Positions 10,513 to 19,656 of a stretch of DNA of 64,000 nt are shown in pieces. Positions within the stretch are counted from its first letter, which is position 1. The number at the start of each line of letters is the position of its first letter. The notes beneath the pieces are model-generated. The model saw only the letters and a program-made list of their open reading frames with translations, made no database searches and was not told the DNA's origin. A program made the translations under genes and the position numbers. The stretch comes from Bacillus sp. JCM 19034 (GTDB lineage: Bacteria > Bacillota > Bacilli > Bacillales > Bacillaceae_D): the NCBI RefSeq assembly GCF_001310635.1, contig NZ_BAXR01000010.1, positions 1 to 64,000 on the forward strand, given 5' to 3'.

Positions 10513-11970
10513 ATGGGAAGTGAAGTAAGAGTTAGGTTTGCCCCAAGTCCAACAGGACATCTACATATTGGTGGAGCACGTTCCGCTCTTTTTAATTATT
10601 TGTTTGCAAAAAGTCAAGGTGGGCAATTTATTTTGCGCATTGAAGATACAGATCAGGCTAGGAATGTCGAGCACGCGAAAGAAAAGCTATTAGATAGCTT
10701 AAAGTGGTTAGGAATTCAATGGGATGAGAGCATTGACGTAGGCGGAGAATATGGGCCATATAGCTGTATGGAAAGAATGGACATTTACCAAACATACATT
10801 GAGCAGCTCTTAGCGGAAGGGAAGGCCTACTATTGCTATATGACAGAGGAGGAGCTCGAGGCAGAGCGGGAAGAGCAGCGTTCGCGTGGTGAGACTCCAA
10901 AATATAGTGGTCGTGATCGCGATTTAACAGAAGAGCAACGTCAACAGTATGAAGCAAAAGGGTTAAAGCCAGTCGTGCGTTTCCGAGTTCCAGAAGGGCA
11001 AGTCATTAAAATTGATGATGCAATTCGCGGTGAGGTTTCCTTTGAGTCAGATGGTATTGGTGATTTTGTCATAGCTCGGAAAGATGGCGTGCCGATGTAT
11101 AACTTTGCTGTTACGGTTGATGACCATTTGATGAAGATTTCTCACGTTATCCGTGGTGAGGAGCACCTTTCTAATACACCGTTACAGGTGTTATTATATA
11201 AAGCCTTTGGGTGGGAAGTTCCACGTTTTGCACATGCCTCACTTATTTTAAATGCTGATCGGCAAAAAATGAGTAAGCGTGATGAATCGATTATTCAGTT
11301 TGTTGAACAATATAAGGAATTAGGATACAAGTCTGAGGCATTAGTCAATTTCTTAGCGTTACTCGGCTGGTCGCCAGGTGGCGAAGAAGAGATTTTTACG
11401 ATGGCAGAATTAGAAGAGATGTTTTCGTTAGAGCGCGTATCGAAGGCACCGGCTGTTTTTGATACTGACAAATTAGCATGGATGAATAATCAATACATCA
11501 AGCAGGCGGATATTGAGGAAGTCGTCGATTTAACATTGCCACATTTGATGAAGGCTGGTAAGTTACCTGAACATTTAAATGACGAGCAGCGAGAATGGGC
11601 GAAAAGCTTAATTGAACTTTATCAAGAGCAATTACAATATGGTGCTGAAATCGTGGAGTTAACAGAGCTTTTCTTTAAGACTGAAATTGAGTATAATGAA
11701 GACGCACGAGTGGTGTTAAACGAAGAGCAGGTTCCAGATGTGTTAGCACATTTTGTAAAGGAGCTTCACCAGCTTGAAGAGTTTACTGCACAAGGCGTTA
11801 AACAAGCAATCAAAGCGACACAAAAAGCAACGGGACATAAAGGGAAAAAACTGTTTATGCCAATTCGTGTTGCGACAACTGGCTTAACTCATGGACGTGA
11901 TTTGCCAGAGTCGATTTCTTTGCTCGGTAAGGAAGTTGTATTAGCACGCTTAAAGCAATTACTTGCATAA
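10513..11970 (+). CDS. gltX: Glutamyl-tRNA synthetase
   Basis: Class I aminoacyl-tRNA synthetase, 485 aa, intact; in Bacillus it also charges tRNA-Gln before amidation by GatCAB. Signatures: [11 protein letters not shown] (HIGH motif, residues about 15-25), FAPSPTGH just before it, and KMSKRDES (KMSKS loop). The catalytic domain insertion carries [13 protein letters not shown], and a C-terminal all-helical anticodon domain follows. AGGAGG ribosome site 8 bases before the ATG. Downstream lies a T-box, so cysE-cysS are separately controlled. Confidence 0.97.
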   Translation: MGSEVRVRFAPSPTGHLHIGGARSALFNYLFAKSQGGQFILRIEDTDQARNVEHAKEKLLDSLKWLGIQWDESIDVGGEYGPYSCMERMDIYQTYIEQLLAEGKAYYCYMTEEELEAEREEQRSRGETPKYSGRDRDLTEEQRQQYEAKGLKPVVRFRVPEGQVIKIDDAIRGEVSFESDGIGDFVIARKDGVPMYNFAVTVDDHLMKISHVIRGEEHLSNTPLQVLLYKAFGWEVPRFAHASLILNADRQKMSKRDESIIQFVEQYKELGYKSEALVNFLALLGWSPGGEEEIFTMAELEEMFSLERVSKAPAVFDTDKLAWMNNQYIKQADIEEVVDLTLPHLMKAGKLPEHLNDEQREWAKSLIELYQEQLQYGAEIVELTELFFKTEIEYNEDARVVLNEEQVPDVLAHFVKELHQLEEFTAQGVKQAIKATQKATGHKGKKLFMPIRVATTGLTHGRDLPESISLLGKEVVLARLKQLLA

Positions 11971-11989
11971 GATGAAACATAGATAAAGC

Positions 11990-12235
11990 GATGAGAGGGA
12001 AAAGTAGGAAAAAGAATGCCTTACAGAGAGAGCTACAGTAGCTGGAAGTAGTTTAGGTGGACTTTTTTTGAACATGCACCCTTGAGTCTCTTTCTGAACG
12101 ATTCATATTTAGTAGGGAAGAGCGTGTAGCGGCGTTATTCGCATAGAGATAACAGAACATACGTCTGTTAAACAGGGTGGAACCGCGTTGTAAGCGCCTC
12201 TGTGCTAAAAATAGCATAGAGGTGCTCTTTTTATA
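11990..12235 (+). promoter_or_regulatory. Cysteine T-box riboswitch with terminator, controlling cysE-cysS
   Basis: The T-box sequence AGGGTGGAACCGCG lies at 12174-12187. An intrinsic terminator follows: GCGCCTCTGTGCTA paired with TAGCATAGAGGTGC, then T5 (about 12196-12235). Stem I features are seen upstream: GATGAGAGGG near 11990, AGAGAG near 12027, and a specifier-loop candidate TGC (12075-12077, within GAACATGCACC), a Cys codon. Uncharged tRNA-Cys would stabilise the antiterminator and let cysE-cysS be expressed. The specifier assignment is by position and downstream genes, not by folding. Confidence 0.88.
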
Positions 12236-12320
12236 AGTAATACAAAAAAAGCCGAAAATGATTTAATTTGATCTTAAAAAAGACGCTTAGCGTTTTTCGT
12301 GTCATGAGAGAGGGGGGATA

Positions 12321-12974
12321 TTGGTGAAGAAAATGATTCGAACTTTGTTGAATGATATTGATGTCGTTTTTGACCAAGATCCGGCGGCTCGTAGTAGAAT
12401 GGAAGTTATTTTTACCTATTCAGGAGTTCACGCGATTTGGGCACATCGCTTTGCTCATTGGCTTTGGAAACGGCGTATCTTCTTTTTAGCACGATTGATC
12501 TCGCAAACAAGCCGCTTTTTCACTGGTATTGAAATTCACCCAGGTGCTGTCATTGGTCAACGAGTATTTATTGATCATGGTATGGGCGTCGTTATTGGGG
12601 AAACGTGTGAGATAGGTAATCATGTCACCATTTATCAAGGGGTAACACTCGGGGGAACCGGAAAAGAAAAAGGGAAGCGTCATCCGACGATTGAGGACCA
12701 TGTTTTAATTGCCTCAGGGGCAAAAGTATTAGGCTCATTTACGATTGGTGAGCATTCTCGGATAGGGGCCGGCTCTGTCGTACTAAAGGAAGTGCCACCT
12801 AATTCAACGGTCGTTGGCATACCTGGAAGAATTGTTGTCCAGGATGGGGTAAAGGTTGAACAAGGGTTAAACCATCATCAACTTCCAGACCCAATTGCGG
12901 ATAAACTGAAGGAGCTAGAACAAGAAATTAAACAATTAAAAGAGATAACAAAACAGAAAGATTACTCACAATAA
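12321..12974 (+). CDS. cysE: Serine O-acetyltransferase
   Basis: Acetylates serine with acetyl-CoA, the first committed step of cysteine synthesis. 217 aa from the TTG at 12321; ATG at 12333 is the other plausible start, and a GAGAGGGGGGA ribosome site favours TTG or the GTG at 12324. The C-terminal half is a left-handed beta helix of hexapeptide repeats ([44 protein letters not shown]) with catalytic His residues in IEIHPG and IDHG. A T-box for tRNA-Cys lies upstream and cysS downstream, so both are regulated by cysteine supply. Confidence 0.95.
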   Translation: MVKKMIRTLLNDIDVVFDQDPAARSRMEVIFTYSGVHAIWAHRFAHWLWKRRIFFLARLISQTSRFFTGIEIHPGAVIGQRVFIDHGMGVVIGETCEIGNHVTIYQGVTLGGTGKEKGKRHPTIEDHVLIASGAKVLGSFTIGEHSRIGAGSVVLKEVPPNSTVVGIPGRIVVQDGVKVEQGLNHHQLPDPIADKLKELEQEIKQLKEITKQKDYSQ

Positions 12975-12991
12975 AGGAGGGTGTATAAAGT

Positions 12992-14389
12992 ATGTCAATT
13001 CATGTTTATAATAGTTTAACGAAGAAAAAAGAACGTTTTATTCCGATAGAAGAAGGCAAAGTAAAGATGTATGTGTGTGGGCCGACAGTTTATAATTATA
13101 TTCATATTGGAAATGCAAGGCCAGCGATTGTATATGATATGGTCCGTCGTTATTTTGAATACCGCGGTTATGATGTTGAATTTATTTCTAATTTTACTGA
13201 TGTTGACGATAAAATTATTCGAGCAGCCAATGAGATGGGAGAAGACGTATTTACTGTTGCAAACCGTTTTATTGTAGCCTACCATCATGATACATGTGCT
13301 CTAGGTGTGAAAGAAGCGGATGTTCACCCGAGAGTTACTGAAACAATGCCAGAAATTATTGCGTTTATTGAAGGTCTTGTTGAAAAAGGCTATGCTTATG
13401 AATCAGGCGGCGACGTTTATTTTCGCACAAGGAAATTTAAGGACTACGGAAAACTCTCATCTCAGTCATTAGAAGACTTACGATCAGGGGCAAGAATTGA
13501 AGTGGATTCTCGTAAAGAGGACTCACTAGACTTCGTTTTATGGAAAGCTGCTAAAGCGGGAGAAGTTTATTGGCAAAGCCCATGGGGACAAGGTCGTCCT
13601 GGCTGGCATATTGAATGCTCGGCAATGGTCAAAAAATATTTAGGCGATACGATTGATATTCATGCAGGTGGCCAAGACTTAACGTTCCCGCATCACGAAA
13701 ATGAAATTGCTCAATCGGAAGCATTAACTGGAAAGACGATGGCTAATTATTGGCTTCATAATGGATTTATTAATATTAATAATGAAAAGATGTCAAAATC
13801 ACTTGGGAACTTTGTGTTAGCAAAGGATATTATTGAGCAGCATTCTGCAGAAGTCGTACGTTTCTTTATGTTAACTGCTCATTACCGTAGTCCGATTAAC
13901 TTCAGTGGTGAGCTGCTAGAAGGAGCAAAGAATGGACTTGAACGTTTGAAGTCAGCTGTTACTGCTTTAGAGTATCGACTAGAGAAATCGGCGGATTTAG
14001 GTGAAAAGGGAGATTGGATCGAGAGAATCGAGCAATTTAAACACCGTTTTATTGAAGAAATGGATGATGACTTTAACAGTGCCAATGGGATTTCCGTTTT
14101 ATTCGATTTAACGAAAGAAGCAAATATCTATTTACGAGAGGAACAGTCATCAAAAGAAGTTCTCGAGGGCTTTCTTGAACAAATCAATGAATTTGCTGGT
14201 GTGTTAGGGCTCACGTTGAAAACGCAAGAGGAATTACTAGACAATGAAATTGAAGAGCTTATTGAAAAACGTAATGAGGCAAGGAAGGAAAAAGATTTTG
14301 CGTTAGCTGACCAAATAAGAGATCAATTAAAGGAACAAGGAATTATTCTTGAGGATACCCCTCAAGGAGTTCGCTGGAAACGAGGCTAA
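12992..14389 (+). CDS. cysS: Cysteinyl-tRNA synthetase
   Basis: Class I synthetase charging tRNA-Cys. 465 aa, intact. Zinc ligand Cys in [13 protein letters not shown] motif as HIGN in [18 protein letters not shown] (second zinc Cys), HPHHENE-like [11 protein letters not shown] and KMSKSLGNF (KMSKS). Preceded by AAAGGAGGGTG. Transcribed with cysE under the T-box; mrnC starts about 8 bases downstream, continuing the cluster as in B. subtilis. Confidence 0.97.
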   Translation: MSIHVYNSLTKKKERFIPIEEGKVKMYVCGPTVYNYIHIGNARPAIVYDMVRRYFEYRGYDVEFISNFTDVDDKIIRAANEMGEDVFTVANRFIVAYHHDTCALGVKEADVHPRVTETMPEIIAFIEGLVEKGYAYESGGDVYFRTRKFKDYGKLSSQSLEDLRSGARIEVDSRKEDSLDFVLWKAAKAGEVYWQSPWGQGRPGWHIECSAMVKKYLGDTIDIHAGGQDLTFPHHENEIAQSEALTGKTMANYWLHNGFININNEKMSKSLGNFVLAKDIIEQHSAEVVRFFMLTAHYRSPINFSGELLEGAKNGLERLKSAVTALEYRLEKSADLGEKGDWIERIEQFKHRFIEEMDDDFNSANGISVLFDLTKEANIYLREEQSSKEVLEGFLEQINEFAGVLGLTLKTQEELLDNEIEELIEKRNEARKEKDFALADQIRDQLKEQGIILEDTPQGVRWKRG

Positions 14390-14396
14390 TTGATTG

Positions 14397-14816
14397 ATGA
14401 AGATTATTAAACCAACGATTGATTTGACACAAGTTAACGCTTTAGCTCTTGCTTATATGGGAGATAGCGTACTAGATATGTATGTGCGCTACTTCCTTAT
14501 TGCAAAGGGCAGGGTTCGACCGCATCAACTGCACGTTGAAGCAACTAAATATGTGTCAGCTAAGGCACAGGCGAATATTGTACGCTATCTTCTTGATGAG
14601 CAAATTTTAAATGAACAAGAAATAGCATTATTTAAAAGGGGACGAAACGCTAAATCTGGAACGATACCTAAAAATACTGATTTACAGACATATCGTTATT
14701 CGACAGGTTTCGAAGCAGTCCTCGGATTTTTGTATTTCCAGGGGAATAATGAACGTTTAGATGAAATTATGACAAAAGCCGTCAACTTTATTGAGAATGA
14801 AATGAAAGGAGGCTAA
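14397..14816 (+). CDS. mrnC: Mini-ribonuclease III
   Basis: Mini-RNase III matures the 23S rRNA ends; it is an RNase III catalytic domain without a double-stranded RNA-binding domain. About 139 aa. The signature ALAYMGDSVLDMYVR (residues about 14-28) carries the catalytic acidic residues, and KRGRNAKSGTIPKNTD plus YRYSTGFEAVLGFLY complete the fold. ATG at 14397 chosen over the TTG just before. The cysS-mrnC-rlmB order is conserved in Bacillus, and the stop nearly abuts the rlmB start. Confidence 0.93.
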   Translation: MKIIKPTIDLTQVNALALAYMGDSVLDMYVRYFLIAKGRVRPHQLHVEATKYVSAKAQANIVRYLLDEQILNEQEIALFKRGRNAKSGTIPKNTDLQTYRYSTGFEAVLGFLYFQGNNERLDEIMTKAVNFIENEMKGG

Positions 14817-14819
14817 GTG

Positions 14820-15569
14820 ATGAGTCAGGAATTTATTTATGGGAAAAACCCCGTAATAGAGGCATTGAAATCTGGACATGCCATTAATAAAATTTGGATC
14901 GCAGAAGGCTCTCAAAAGGGGCAAATGACAAAGATTATACAATTAGCAAAAGAAAATGGAATCTTGATTCAAAATGCACCGAAGAGGAAATTGGATCAAC
15001 TTGTGCAAATCGACCAGCATCAGGGGGTTGTCGCATCTATAGCGGCATATGAGTATGCTTCAATTGATGATTTATTTGCTCTAGCAGAAGAAAAAGAAGA
15101 AGAGCCATTCTTTCTAATATTAGATGAGGTAGAAGATCCTCATAATCTTGGTTCGATTATGCGAACTGCCGATGCAGTCGGAGCACATGGTATTATTATC
15201 CCAAAGAGAAGAGCGGTTGGTTTAACTCAAACCGTTGCGAAAGCTTCTACCGGAGCCATTGAGTATGTCCCTGTAGTAAGGGTAACGAATATTGCCCGGA
15301 CAATGGAAGAATTAAAGAAGCGTGGACTATGGTTTATTGGAACAGACGCTAAAGGCAAAGAGGATTATCGACAAGCAACTTATGATATGGCAATTGGTTT
15401 AGTGATAGGAAGTGAAGGAAAGGGAATTAGTAGGCTCGTACAAGAAAAATGTGATTTTCTTGTACAGATTCCGATGGTTGGACGTGTCACGTCACTTAAT
15501 GCGTCGGTGGCTGCAAGTTTATTAATGTATGAAGTATATCGTAATCGCTCCAAGCTAGGAAGTACGTGA
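14820..15569 (+). CDS. rlmB: 23S rRNA 2'-O-methyltransferase RlmB (TrmH/SpoU family)
   Basis: SpoU-type methyltransferase, about 249 aa, intact. An N-terminal substrate-binding domain (FIYGKNPVIEAL) precedes the knotted catalytic domain with LDEVEDPHNLGSIMRTADA (motif 1), GSEGKGIS (motif 2) and IPMVGRVTSLNASVAASLL (motif 3). GTG 14817 directly precedes ATG 14820; the AAAGGAGG site fits the ATG. The target nucleoside is inferred from the family. Confidence 0.93.
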   Translation: MSQEFIYGKNPVIEALKSGHAINKIWIAEGSQKGQMTKIIQLAKENGILIQNAPKRKLDQLVQIDQHQGVVASIAAYEYASIDDLFALAEEKEEEPFFLILDEVEDPHNLGSIMRTADAVGAHGIIIPKRRAVGLTQTVAKASTGAIEYVPVVRVTNIARTMEELKKRGLWFIGTDAKGKEDYRQATYDMAIGLVIGSEGKGISRLVQEKCDFLVQIPMVGRVTSLNASVAASLLMYEVYRNRSKLGST

Positions 15570-15573
15570 TCAC

Positions 15574-16084
15574 ATGAAGGATATTTTATTAGTTGATGGG
15601 TACAACATGATTGGTGCATGGCCTGAATTACGTGATTTAAAAGAGAAAGATTTCGAGTTGGCTCGTGATCGGCTTATTGAGATGATGGCTGAATATCAAG
15701 CATTTACTGGCTTTAAAGTGTATGTCATTTTTGATGCACATAGGGTAGAGGGAATAGGAAAAACCTATCATAATTATCGTGTTGATGTCATCTATACGAA
15801 GAAAAATGAAACGGCTGATGAACGTATTGAAAAACTCGTTCATCAGTTAAAACGGATCGATAGAAGAATACATGTTGCAACATCAGATTTTATCGAGCAA
15901 TCTCTGATCTTTGGAAGTGGGGCATTGAGAAAGTCTGCACGTGAGCTCCTCATTGAAATTGAGTCAACTGAAAAAGGAATCGACAAAGAGGTACAAAAAA
16001 ACGCAAAAAAAACAACATTCGACAAGTTTGCAAATAAAAGATGAAGTTTTGGAAATTTTTGAAAAATGGCGTCGAGAGCGTTAA
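15574..16084 (+). CDS. rae1: Ribosome-dependent mRNA endonuclease Rae1/YacP (frame-broken in A-runs near 16000)
   Basis: NYN/PIN-like nuclease; the B. subtilis protein cuts mRNA in the ribosomal A site. The N-terminal LLVDGYNMIGAWP holds the catalytic Asp, followed by KVYVIFDAHRV. The frame is lost between A7 (15995-16001) and A8 (16005-16012). Loss of one A from each run, or one extra base, restores a C-terminus ending in FEKWRRER and a length of 170 aa. Uncorrected, the gene would stop at 16044 with an unrelated tail. The sigH promoter overlaps the gene's end. Confidence 0.88.
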
Positions 16085-16091
16085 TCAATGG

Positions 16092-16121
16092 TTGACCGAC
16101 TGGAAATATGTCCTATATAAT
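16092..16121 (+). promoter_or_regulatory. SigA promoter of sigH
   Basis: TTGACC (16092-16097) and TATAAT (16116-16121), 18-base spacer, starting 8 bases after the rae1 stop. Confidence 0.8.
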
Positions 16122-16164
16122 GTTAATAAAATTTCAATCAGAGCTGAAGTCGGAGGGGTTTTTA

Positions 16165-16821
16165 GTGGAAATGAGCCTTCAAAGAACAGACGTAACGCCT
16201 ATTTATGACAAGATTGATGATGATGCTTTAGTTTTATATGTTCGAAATGGTGATACAGTAGCATTAGAATATTTAATCGATAAGTACAAAAATTTTGTTC
16301 GAGCAAAGGCAAGGTCATATTTCCTTATCGGTGCGGATCATGAGGATATTGTTCAAGAAGGAATGATCGGTCTCTATAAGGCTGTCAGAGATTTCAATGG
16401 GGACAAGCTATCTTCTTTTAAAGCGTTTGCAGAGTTATGTATTACAAGGCAAATTATTACAGCAATTAAAACAGCTACACGTCAGAAGCATATACCGTTG
16501 AATTCATACGTGTCATTAGACAAGCCTCTTTATGACGAAGAATCAGACCGTACGTTATTAGATGTTATATGTGGAACGAGGGTTACTGATCCTGAGGAGC
16601 TATTAATTAATCAAGAAGAATTTCAAGATATTGAATTGAAAATGAGTGAATTATTGAGTGATTTAGAAAGACAAGTTCTAATGCTCTATTTAGATGGGCG
16701 AACGTATCAAGAAATTTCTGTTGATTTAAATAGACATGTAAAATCAATTGATAATGCACTGCAGCGAGTGAAGAGGAAGCTTGAGCGTTATGTAGAATTA
16801 AGAGGAGTTTCTCTAGCTTAA
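16165..16821 (+). CDS. sigH: RNA polymerase sigma factor SigH (Spo0H)
   Basis: Alternative sigma factor for the entry into sporulation and competence. Region 2 is seen in YLIDKYKNFVRAKARSYFLIGADHEDIVQEGMIG and region 4 in LDGRTYQEISVDLNRHVKSI. GTG at 16165 has GGAGGGG seven bases upstream and fits the known protein; an open frame extends upstream without a ribosome site, and ATG at 16171 is possible. 218 aa, intact. Own promoter just upstream. Confidence 0.95.
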   Translation: MEMSLQRTDVTPIYDKIDDDALVLYVRNGDTVALEYLIDKYKNFVRAKARSYFLIGADHEDIVQEGMIGLYKAVRDFNGDKLSSFKAFAELCITRQIITAIKTATRQKHIPLNSYVSLDKPLYDEESDRTLLDVICGTRVTDPEELLINQEEFQDIELKMSELLSDLERQVLMLYLDGRTYQEISVDLNRHVKSIDNALQRVKRKLERYVELRGVSLA

Positions 16822-16942
16822 TTAAGATGTGTTAGAGTTGCTGCTTGTTGCGAAAAAGCGATGAATGGAACCATTGCCAATGGAGTTTCATCATATCTTA
16901 CGTAGAATGTTATAACGAGAAAAGTTAAGGGAGTGGTTCCTG
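16822..16942. other. Gap with inverted repeat upstream of the esterase
   Basis: Contains GATGA-ATGGAA-CCATT/AATGG-AGTT-TCATC, a two-part inverted repeat near 16860-16896, with no T-run. It could be a weak terminator for sigH or an operator. A ribosome site GGGAGTGG precedes the next gene. Confidence 0.4.
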
Positions 16943-17751
16943 TTGATTCATCAAACCATTACGATTGAAACAGAGCATTCAGCAGTCTCTTTGTATACAT
17001 ATTTATTACACCAATCAGCTGAGATTGATCCTGAAAGAAAGCGGCCAATTGTGATCATTTGTCCTGGTGGTGGTTATGAACGGACATCCGATCGTGAGGC
17101 CGAGCCTGTTGCGATTCAATTTAACGCGATGGGATTTCATGCTTGTGTGTTAAGATACAGTGTTAAGCCTGCATTCTTTCCTATTGCATTAATTGAATTA
17201 GCTAAATCAGTTGCACTTATTAGAGAAAGAGCTACAGAATGGAATGTCGACCTTCTAAAATTATTGTTGTTGGCTTTTCTGCGGGAGGCCATTTAGCTGC
17301 AAGTTTAGGTGTATTTTGGGCTAAGCCTTTTCTAGCTGAACAGGTAGGGTTACCTTCAGAGCAATTGCAGCCGAACGGGCTACTATTAAGCTATCCTGTT
17401 ATTACTTCAGGAAACTATGCCCATAAAGGCTCTTTTAAAGCCTTATTAGGCGATAAACATAAAGAACTGTTGGAACAGGTTTCGTTAGAAAAGCATGTTT
17501 CAGAACAGACGCCAGCTACATTTCTGTGGCATACATATACTGATGAAGCTGTTCCAGTGCAAAATAGCTTTATGTTCGCTCAAGCGTTACTTGAGAACCG
17601 AATTCCGCTTGAAATGCACATTTATCCAAAGGGGATACATGGTCTATCCCTTGGAACAGAGGAAACGAAAGCATATAATAATCAGGCGACCATTCAACCA
17701 GAAGTTACAAATTGGGTTAAAATGGCCGGTGCTTGGATCAAAGGTCTTTAA
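16943..17751 (+). CDS. Alpha/beta hydrolase, esterase-like (frame-broken at 17251)
   Basis: Resembles BD-FAE/Axe-type acetyl esterases. Visible: IVIICPGGGYERTSDREA (oxyanion GGG loop), the serine elbow GFSAGGH, an Asp in TDEAVPVQN and a catalytic His in YPKGIHGLS. The reading frame changes at CC 17251-17252. One missing C gives a continuous 269-aa protein with NVDPSKIIVVGFSAGGH. TTG start at 16943. The gene sits between sigH and rpmG, where B. subtilis has none, so it appears to be an insertion in an otherwise conserved neighbourhood. Substrate unknown. Confidence 0.85.
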
Positions 17752-17778
17752 TATTTCAAGAGCTAGACATAGTTATTT

Positions 17779-17816
17779 TAGGGAGTGCACATTGATTGTG
17801 TAGCTCCCTACTTTTA
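17779..17816 (+). terminator. Terminator after the hydrolase
   Basis: TAGGGAGTGCACA pairs with TGTGTAGCTCCCTA (17779-17810), followed by CTTTTATTT. Confidence 0.8.
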
Positions 17817-17840
17817 TTTAATTACCTACAAATATCGAAA

Positions 17841-17869
17841 TTGACATAATTGGAGGATTATAATAGAAT
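17841..17869 (+). promoter_or_regulatory. SigA promoter for rpmG-secE-nusG
   Basis: TTGACA (17841-17846) and TAGAAT (17864-17869), 17-base spacer. Confidence 0.75.
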
Positions 17870-17906
17870 GAAATAGTATGTACGTGTTAGAAGGTGATGG
17901 TGCAAA

Positions 17907-18056
17907 GTGCGAACAAAGGTTGTACTAGCTTGCGAGAATTGTCATTCTAGAAATTACTCAACACAAAAGAATACGCAAAATAAACCAAACCGCATTGAGA
18001 CGAGGAAGTTCTGTAAGACTTGTCAAGAGCACACCCTTCATCGTGAAACGAAATAA
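17907..18056 (+). CDS. rpmG: Ribosomal protein L33, zinc-binding form
   Basis: A 49-aa large-subunit protein that is easily missed because of its size. GTG start; the sequence begins [12 protein letters not shown] and contains CENC and CKTC, the four zinc cysteines of the C+ type of L33. Bacillus genomes also carry a zinc-free paralogue used under zinc limitation, so this is the zinc-replete form. GAAGGTGATG precedes it, and secE follows after 121 bases, as in other Bacillaceae. Confidence 0.92.
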   Translation: MRTKVVLACENCHSRNYSTQKNTQNKPNRIETRKFCKTCQEHTLHRETK

Positions 18057-18177
18057 TGGAGCGGTTCTTTTTTGTGAGCGGAAATGATTGATCCTAAGTA
18101 AACGGACAAGCTGTTTTACTTGGCTGAATAGATTATGGCTCATTTGTCTATATTGAATTGTGCTGGAGGTGTCTGTC

Positions 18178-18375
18178 ATGGCTGACGGAGAAAAGAAAGG
18201 AATTGGCAATTTTTTTAGAGGTGTTGCAGCGGAAATGAAGCGTGTTTCTTGGCCTTCTCGGAAAGAATTAACACGCTACACATTGGTTGTAATCGGTACA
18301 GTGATCTTTATTTCTATATATTTCTTTGTAGTAGATTTAGGGATTTCTGAATTAGTTCGCCTCCTACTCGGTTAA
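18178..18375 (+). CDS. secE: Preprotein translocase subunit SecE
   Basis: Single-span subunit of the SecYEG channel, 65 aa. The cytoplasmic amphipathic part (AAEMKRVSWPSRKELTRYT) carries the conserved WPS motif; one membrane helix follows (about residues 37-57, VVIGTVIFISIYFFVVDLG). ATG at 18178 has CTGGAGGTG upstream and is preferred over the in-frame TTG 18 bases earlier. Followed by nusG. Confidence 0.95.
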   Translation: MADGEKKGIGNFFRGVAAEMKRVSWPSRKELTRYTLVVIGTVIFISIYFFVVDLGISELVRLLLG

Positions 18376-18440
18376 TGTTGGTTGATTTTGGTGAAACTGC
18401 TAAATAGAGAGGAGGGAAGGACAGAAGTGTCCGACTGACA

Positions 18441-18974
18441 GTGGAGAAAAATTGGTATGTAGTACATACGTACTCAGGCTATGAAAACAAAGTAAAAACA
18501 AACTTAGAAAAGCGTGTCGAGTCAATGGAAATGGCAGACAAGATTTTTCGTGTTCTCGTTCCTGTTGAAGAGGAAACGGAAACGAAAAACGGGAAAAGTA
18601 AAACGGTTACGAAGAAAGTGTTTCCTGGTTATGTTATTGTCGAAATGATTATGACAGACGATTCTTGGTATGTCGTGCGGAACACGCCGGGTGTAACAGG
18701 ATTTGTTGGTTCTTCCGGGGCTGGCTCTAAACCGACACCTCTTCTACCTGAAGAAGCTGACGTTATTTTGAAACAAATGGGTGTAGAACAGCCTAAGGTA
18801 GAGGTAGATTTTGAACTGAAAGAATCAGTTAAAGTGAAGGAAGGTCCTTTTGCGAATTTTGTTGGAGTTATTGAGGAAATTCAGGAAGAAAAGCAAAAGT
18901 TAAAAGTTCACGTGAATATGTTTGGACGTGAAACGCCAGTTGAACTCGAATTTAATCAAGTTGAAAAGATTTGA
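18441..18974 (+). CDS. nusG: Transcription antitermination/pausing factor NusG
   Basis: Binds RNA polymerase across the cleft; in Bacillus it promotes pausing and termination control. 177 aa. The NGN domain begins [15 protein letters not shown] and contains FPGYVIVEM and [10 protein letters not shown]; a C-terminal KOW domain contains [15 protein letters not shown]. The GTG at 18441 has no ribosome site close by. The nearest, GAGGAGGGAAGG, ends 20 or more bases earlier and would fit a GTG at 18427, which lies in another frame; a lost base between them would give a slightly longer N-terminus. Confidence 0.93.
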   Translation: MEKNWYVVHTYSGYENKVKTNLEKRVESMEMADKIFRVLVPVEEETETKNGKSKTVTKKVFPGYVIVEMIMTDDSWYVVRNTPGVTGFVGSSGAGSKPTPLLPEEADVILKQMGVEQPKVEVDFELKESVKVKEGPFANFVGVIEEIQEEKQKLKVHVNMFGRETPVELEFNQVEKI

Positions 18975-18982
18975 AAAATGAC

Positions 18983-19011
18983 TTGATATCTTTCTCTGGA
19001 AGTGATAGAAT
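18983..19011 (+). promoter_or_regulatory. SigA promoter of rplK-rplA
   Basis: TTGATA (18983-18988) and TAGAAT (19006-19011), 17-base spacer, starting nine bases after the nusG stop. Confidence 0.75.
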
Positions 19012-19047
19012 CTTCATGGTTGACATTGGTTTATTACATGAGCCACC

Positions 19048-19072
19048 GGGTGCATGAATGCATCCGTTTTTT
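19048..19072 (+). terminator. Hairpin with T-run between nusG and rplK
   Basis: GGGTGCAT and ATGCATCC (19048-19065) form a short stem followed by GTTTTTT. It may end nusG transcripts. It also lies about 35 bases inside the rplK leader and could attenuate that transcript. Confidence 0.65.
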
Positions 19073-19074
19073 GA

Positions 19075-19104
19075 GTGGGAGGGTATAAGTACCCGATAAC
19101 CACA
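19075..19104 (+). promoter_or_regulatory. Putative L1-binding motif upstream of rplK
   Basis: GTGGGAGGGTATAAGTACCCGATAACCACA is described here by its ends: GTGGGAGG at 19075, a small GGGTA/TACCC hairpin, then CCGATAACCACA ending at 19104. GTGG pairs with CCAC to enclose an asymmetric loop, as in the ribosomal protein L1 site. A second copy precedes rplA. Assignment to L1 is by resemblance and context. Confidence 0.6.
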
Positions 19105-19128
19105 TCACGGACTAAGGAGGTGTGTCAC

Positions 19129-19554
19129 GTGGCTAAAAAGGTAATTAAAATGGTAAAGTTACAAATTCCTGCTGGGAAAGCTAATCCAGCGCCACCAGTT
19201 GGTCCTGCATTAGGTCAAGCAGGTGTAAATATCATGGGTTTCTGTAAGGAATTTAACGCACGTACGTCAGATCAAGCAGGGCTTATTATCCCAGTTGAGA
19301 TCACTGTTTTTGAAGATCGTTCGTTTACATTCATCACAAAAACTCCACCTGCAGCAGTTTTACTTAAGAAAGCTGCTGGTATTGATTCAGGTTCAGGTGA
19401 GCCGAATAAGACGAAGGTTGCTACTATTAAGCGCGATAAAGTACGCGAAATCGCTGAAACGAAGATGCCTGATTTAAACGCTGCAAATGTTGAATCTGCA
19501 ATGCGTATGGTTGAAGGTACAGCACGTAGCATGGGAATTGTGATTGAAGACTAA
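19129..19554 (+). CDS. rplK: Ribosomal protein L11
   Basis: L11 forms the GTPase-associated centre with 23S rRNA and L10-L12. 141 aa from the GTG at 19129, which has AAGGAGG nine bases upstream; the open frame reaches further up, but only through the leader. Signatures: proline-rich [18 protein letters not shown] and the C-terminal RNA-binding domain ending near [11 protein letters not shown]. Probably co-transcribed with rplA from its own promoter. Confidence 0.97.
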   Translation: MAKKVIKMVKLQIPAGKANPAPPVGPALGQAGVNIMGFCKEFNARTSDQAGLIIPVEITVFEDRSFTFITKTPPAAVLLKKAAGIDSGSGEPNKTKVATIKRDKVREIAETKMPDLNAANVESAMRMVEGTARSMGIVIED

Positions 19555-19610
19555 TGTAGTTTGAGATTGACAGCTGGAGGTTGCAACCTAATGGTTCGCA
19601 ACCTTTCATA

Positions 19611-19638
19611 GTGGGAGGTAACTACCGCTAAAACCACA
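19611..19638 (+). promoter_or_regulatory. Putative L1-binding motif upstream of rplA
   Basis: GTGGGAGGTA (19611-19620) then ACTACCGC and TAAAACCACA (ending 19638). It repeats the architecture of the motif at 19075-19104: GTGG/CCAC stem, GGTA/TACC inner hairpin and conserved CCG..TAA..CCACA. Consistent with L1 autoregulation of the rplK-rplA mRNA. Confidence 0.6.
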
Positions 19639-19656
19639 TTTGAGGAGGAAATAAAC

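Noticed and set aside
19075..19128. Longer N-terminus for L11 starting at 19075
   Set aside because: The extension is the leader motif itself; AAGGAGG before GTG 19129 and the known protein start decide against it.
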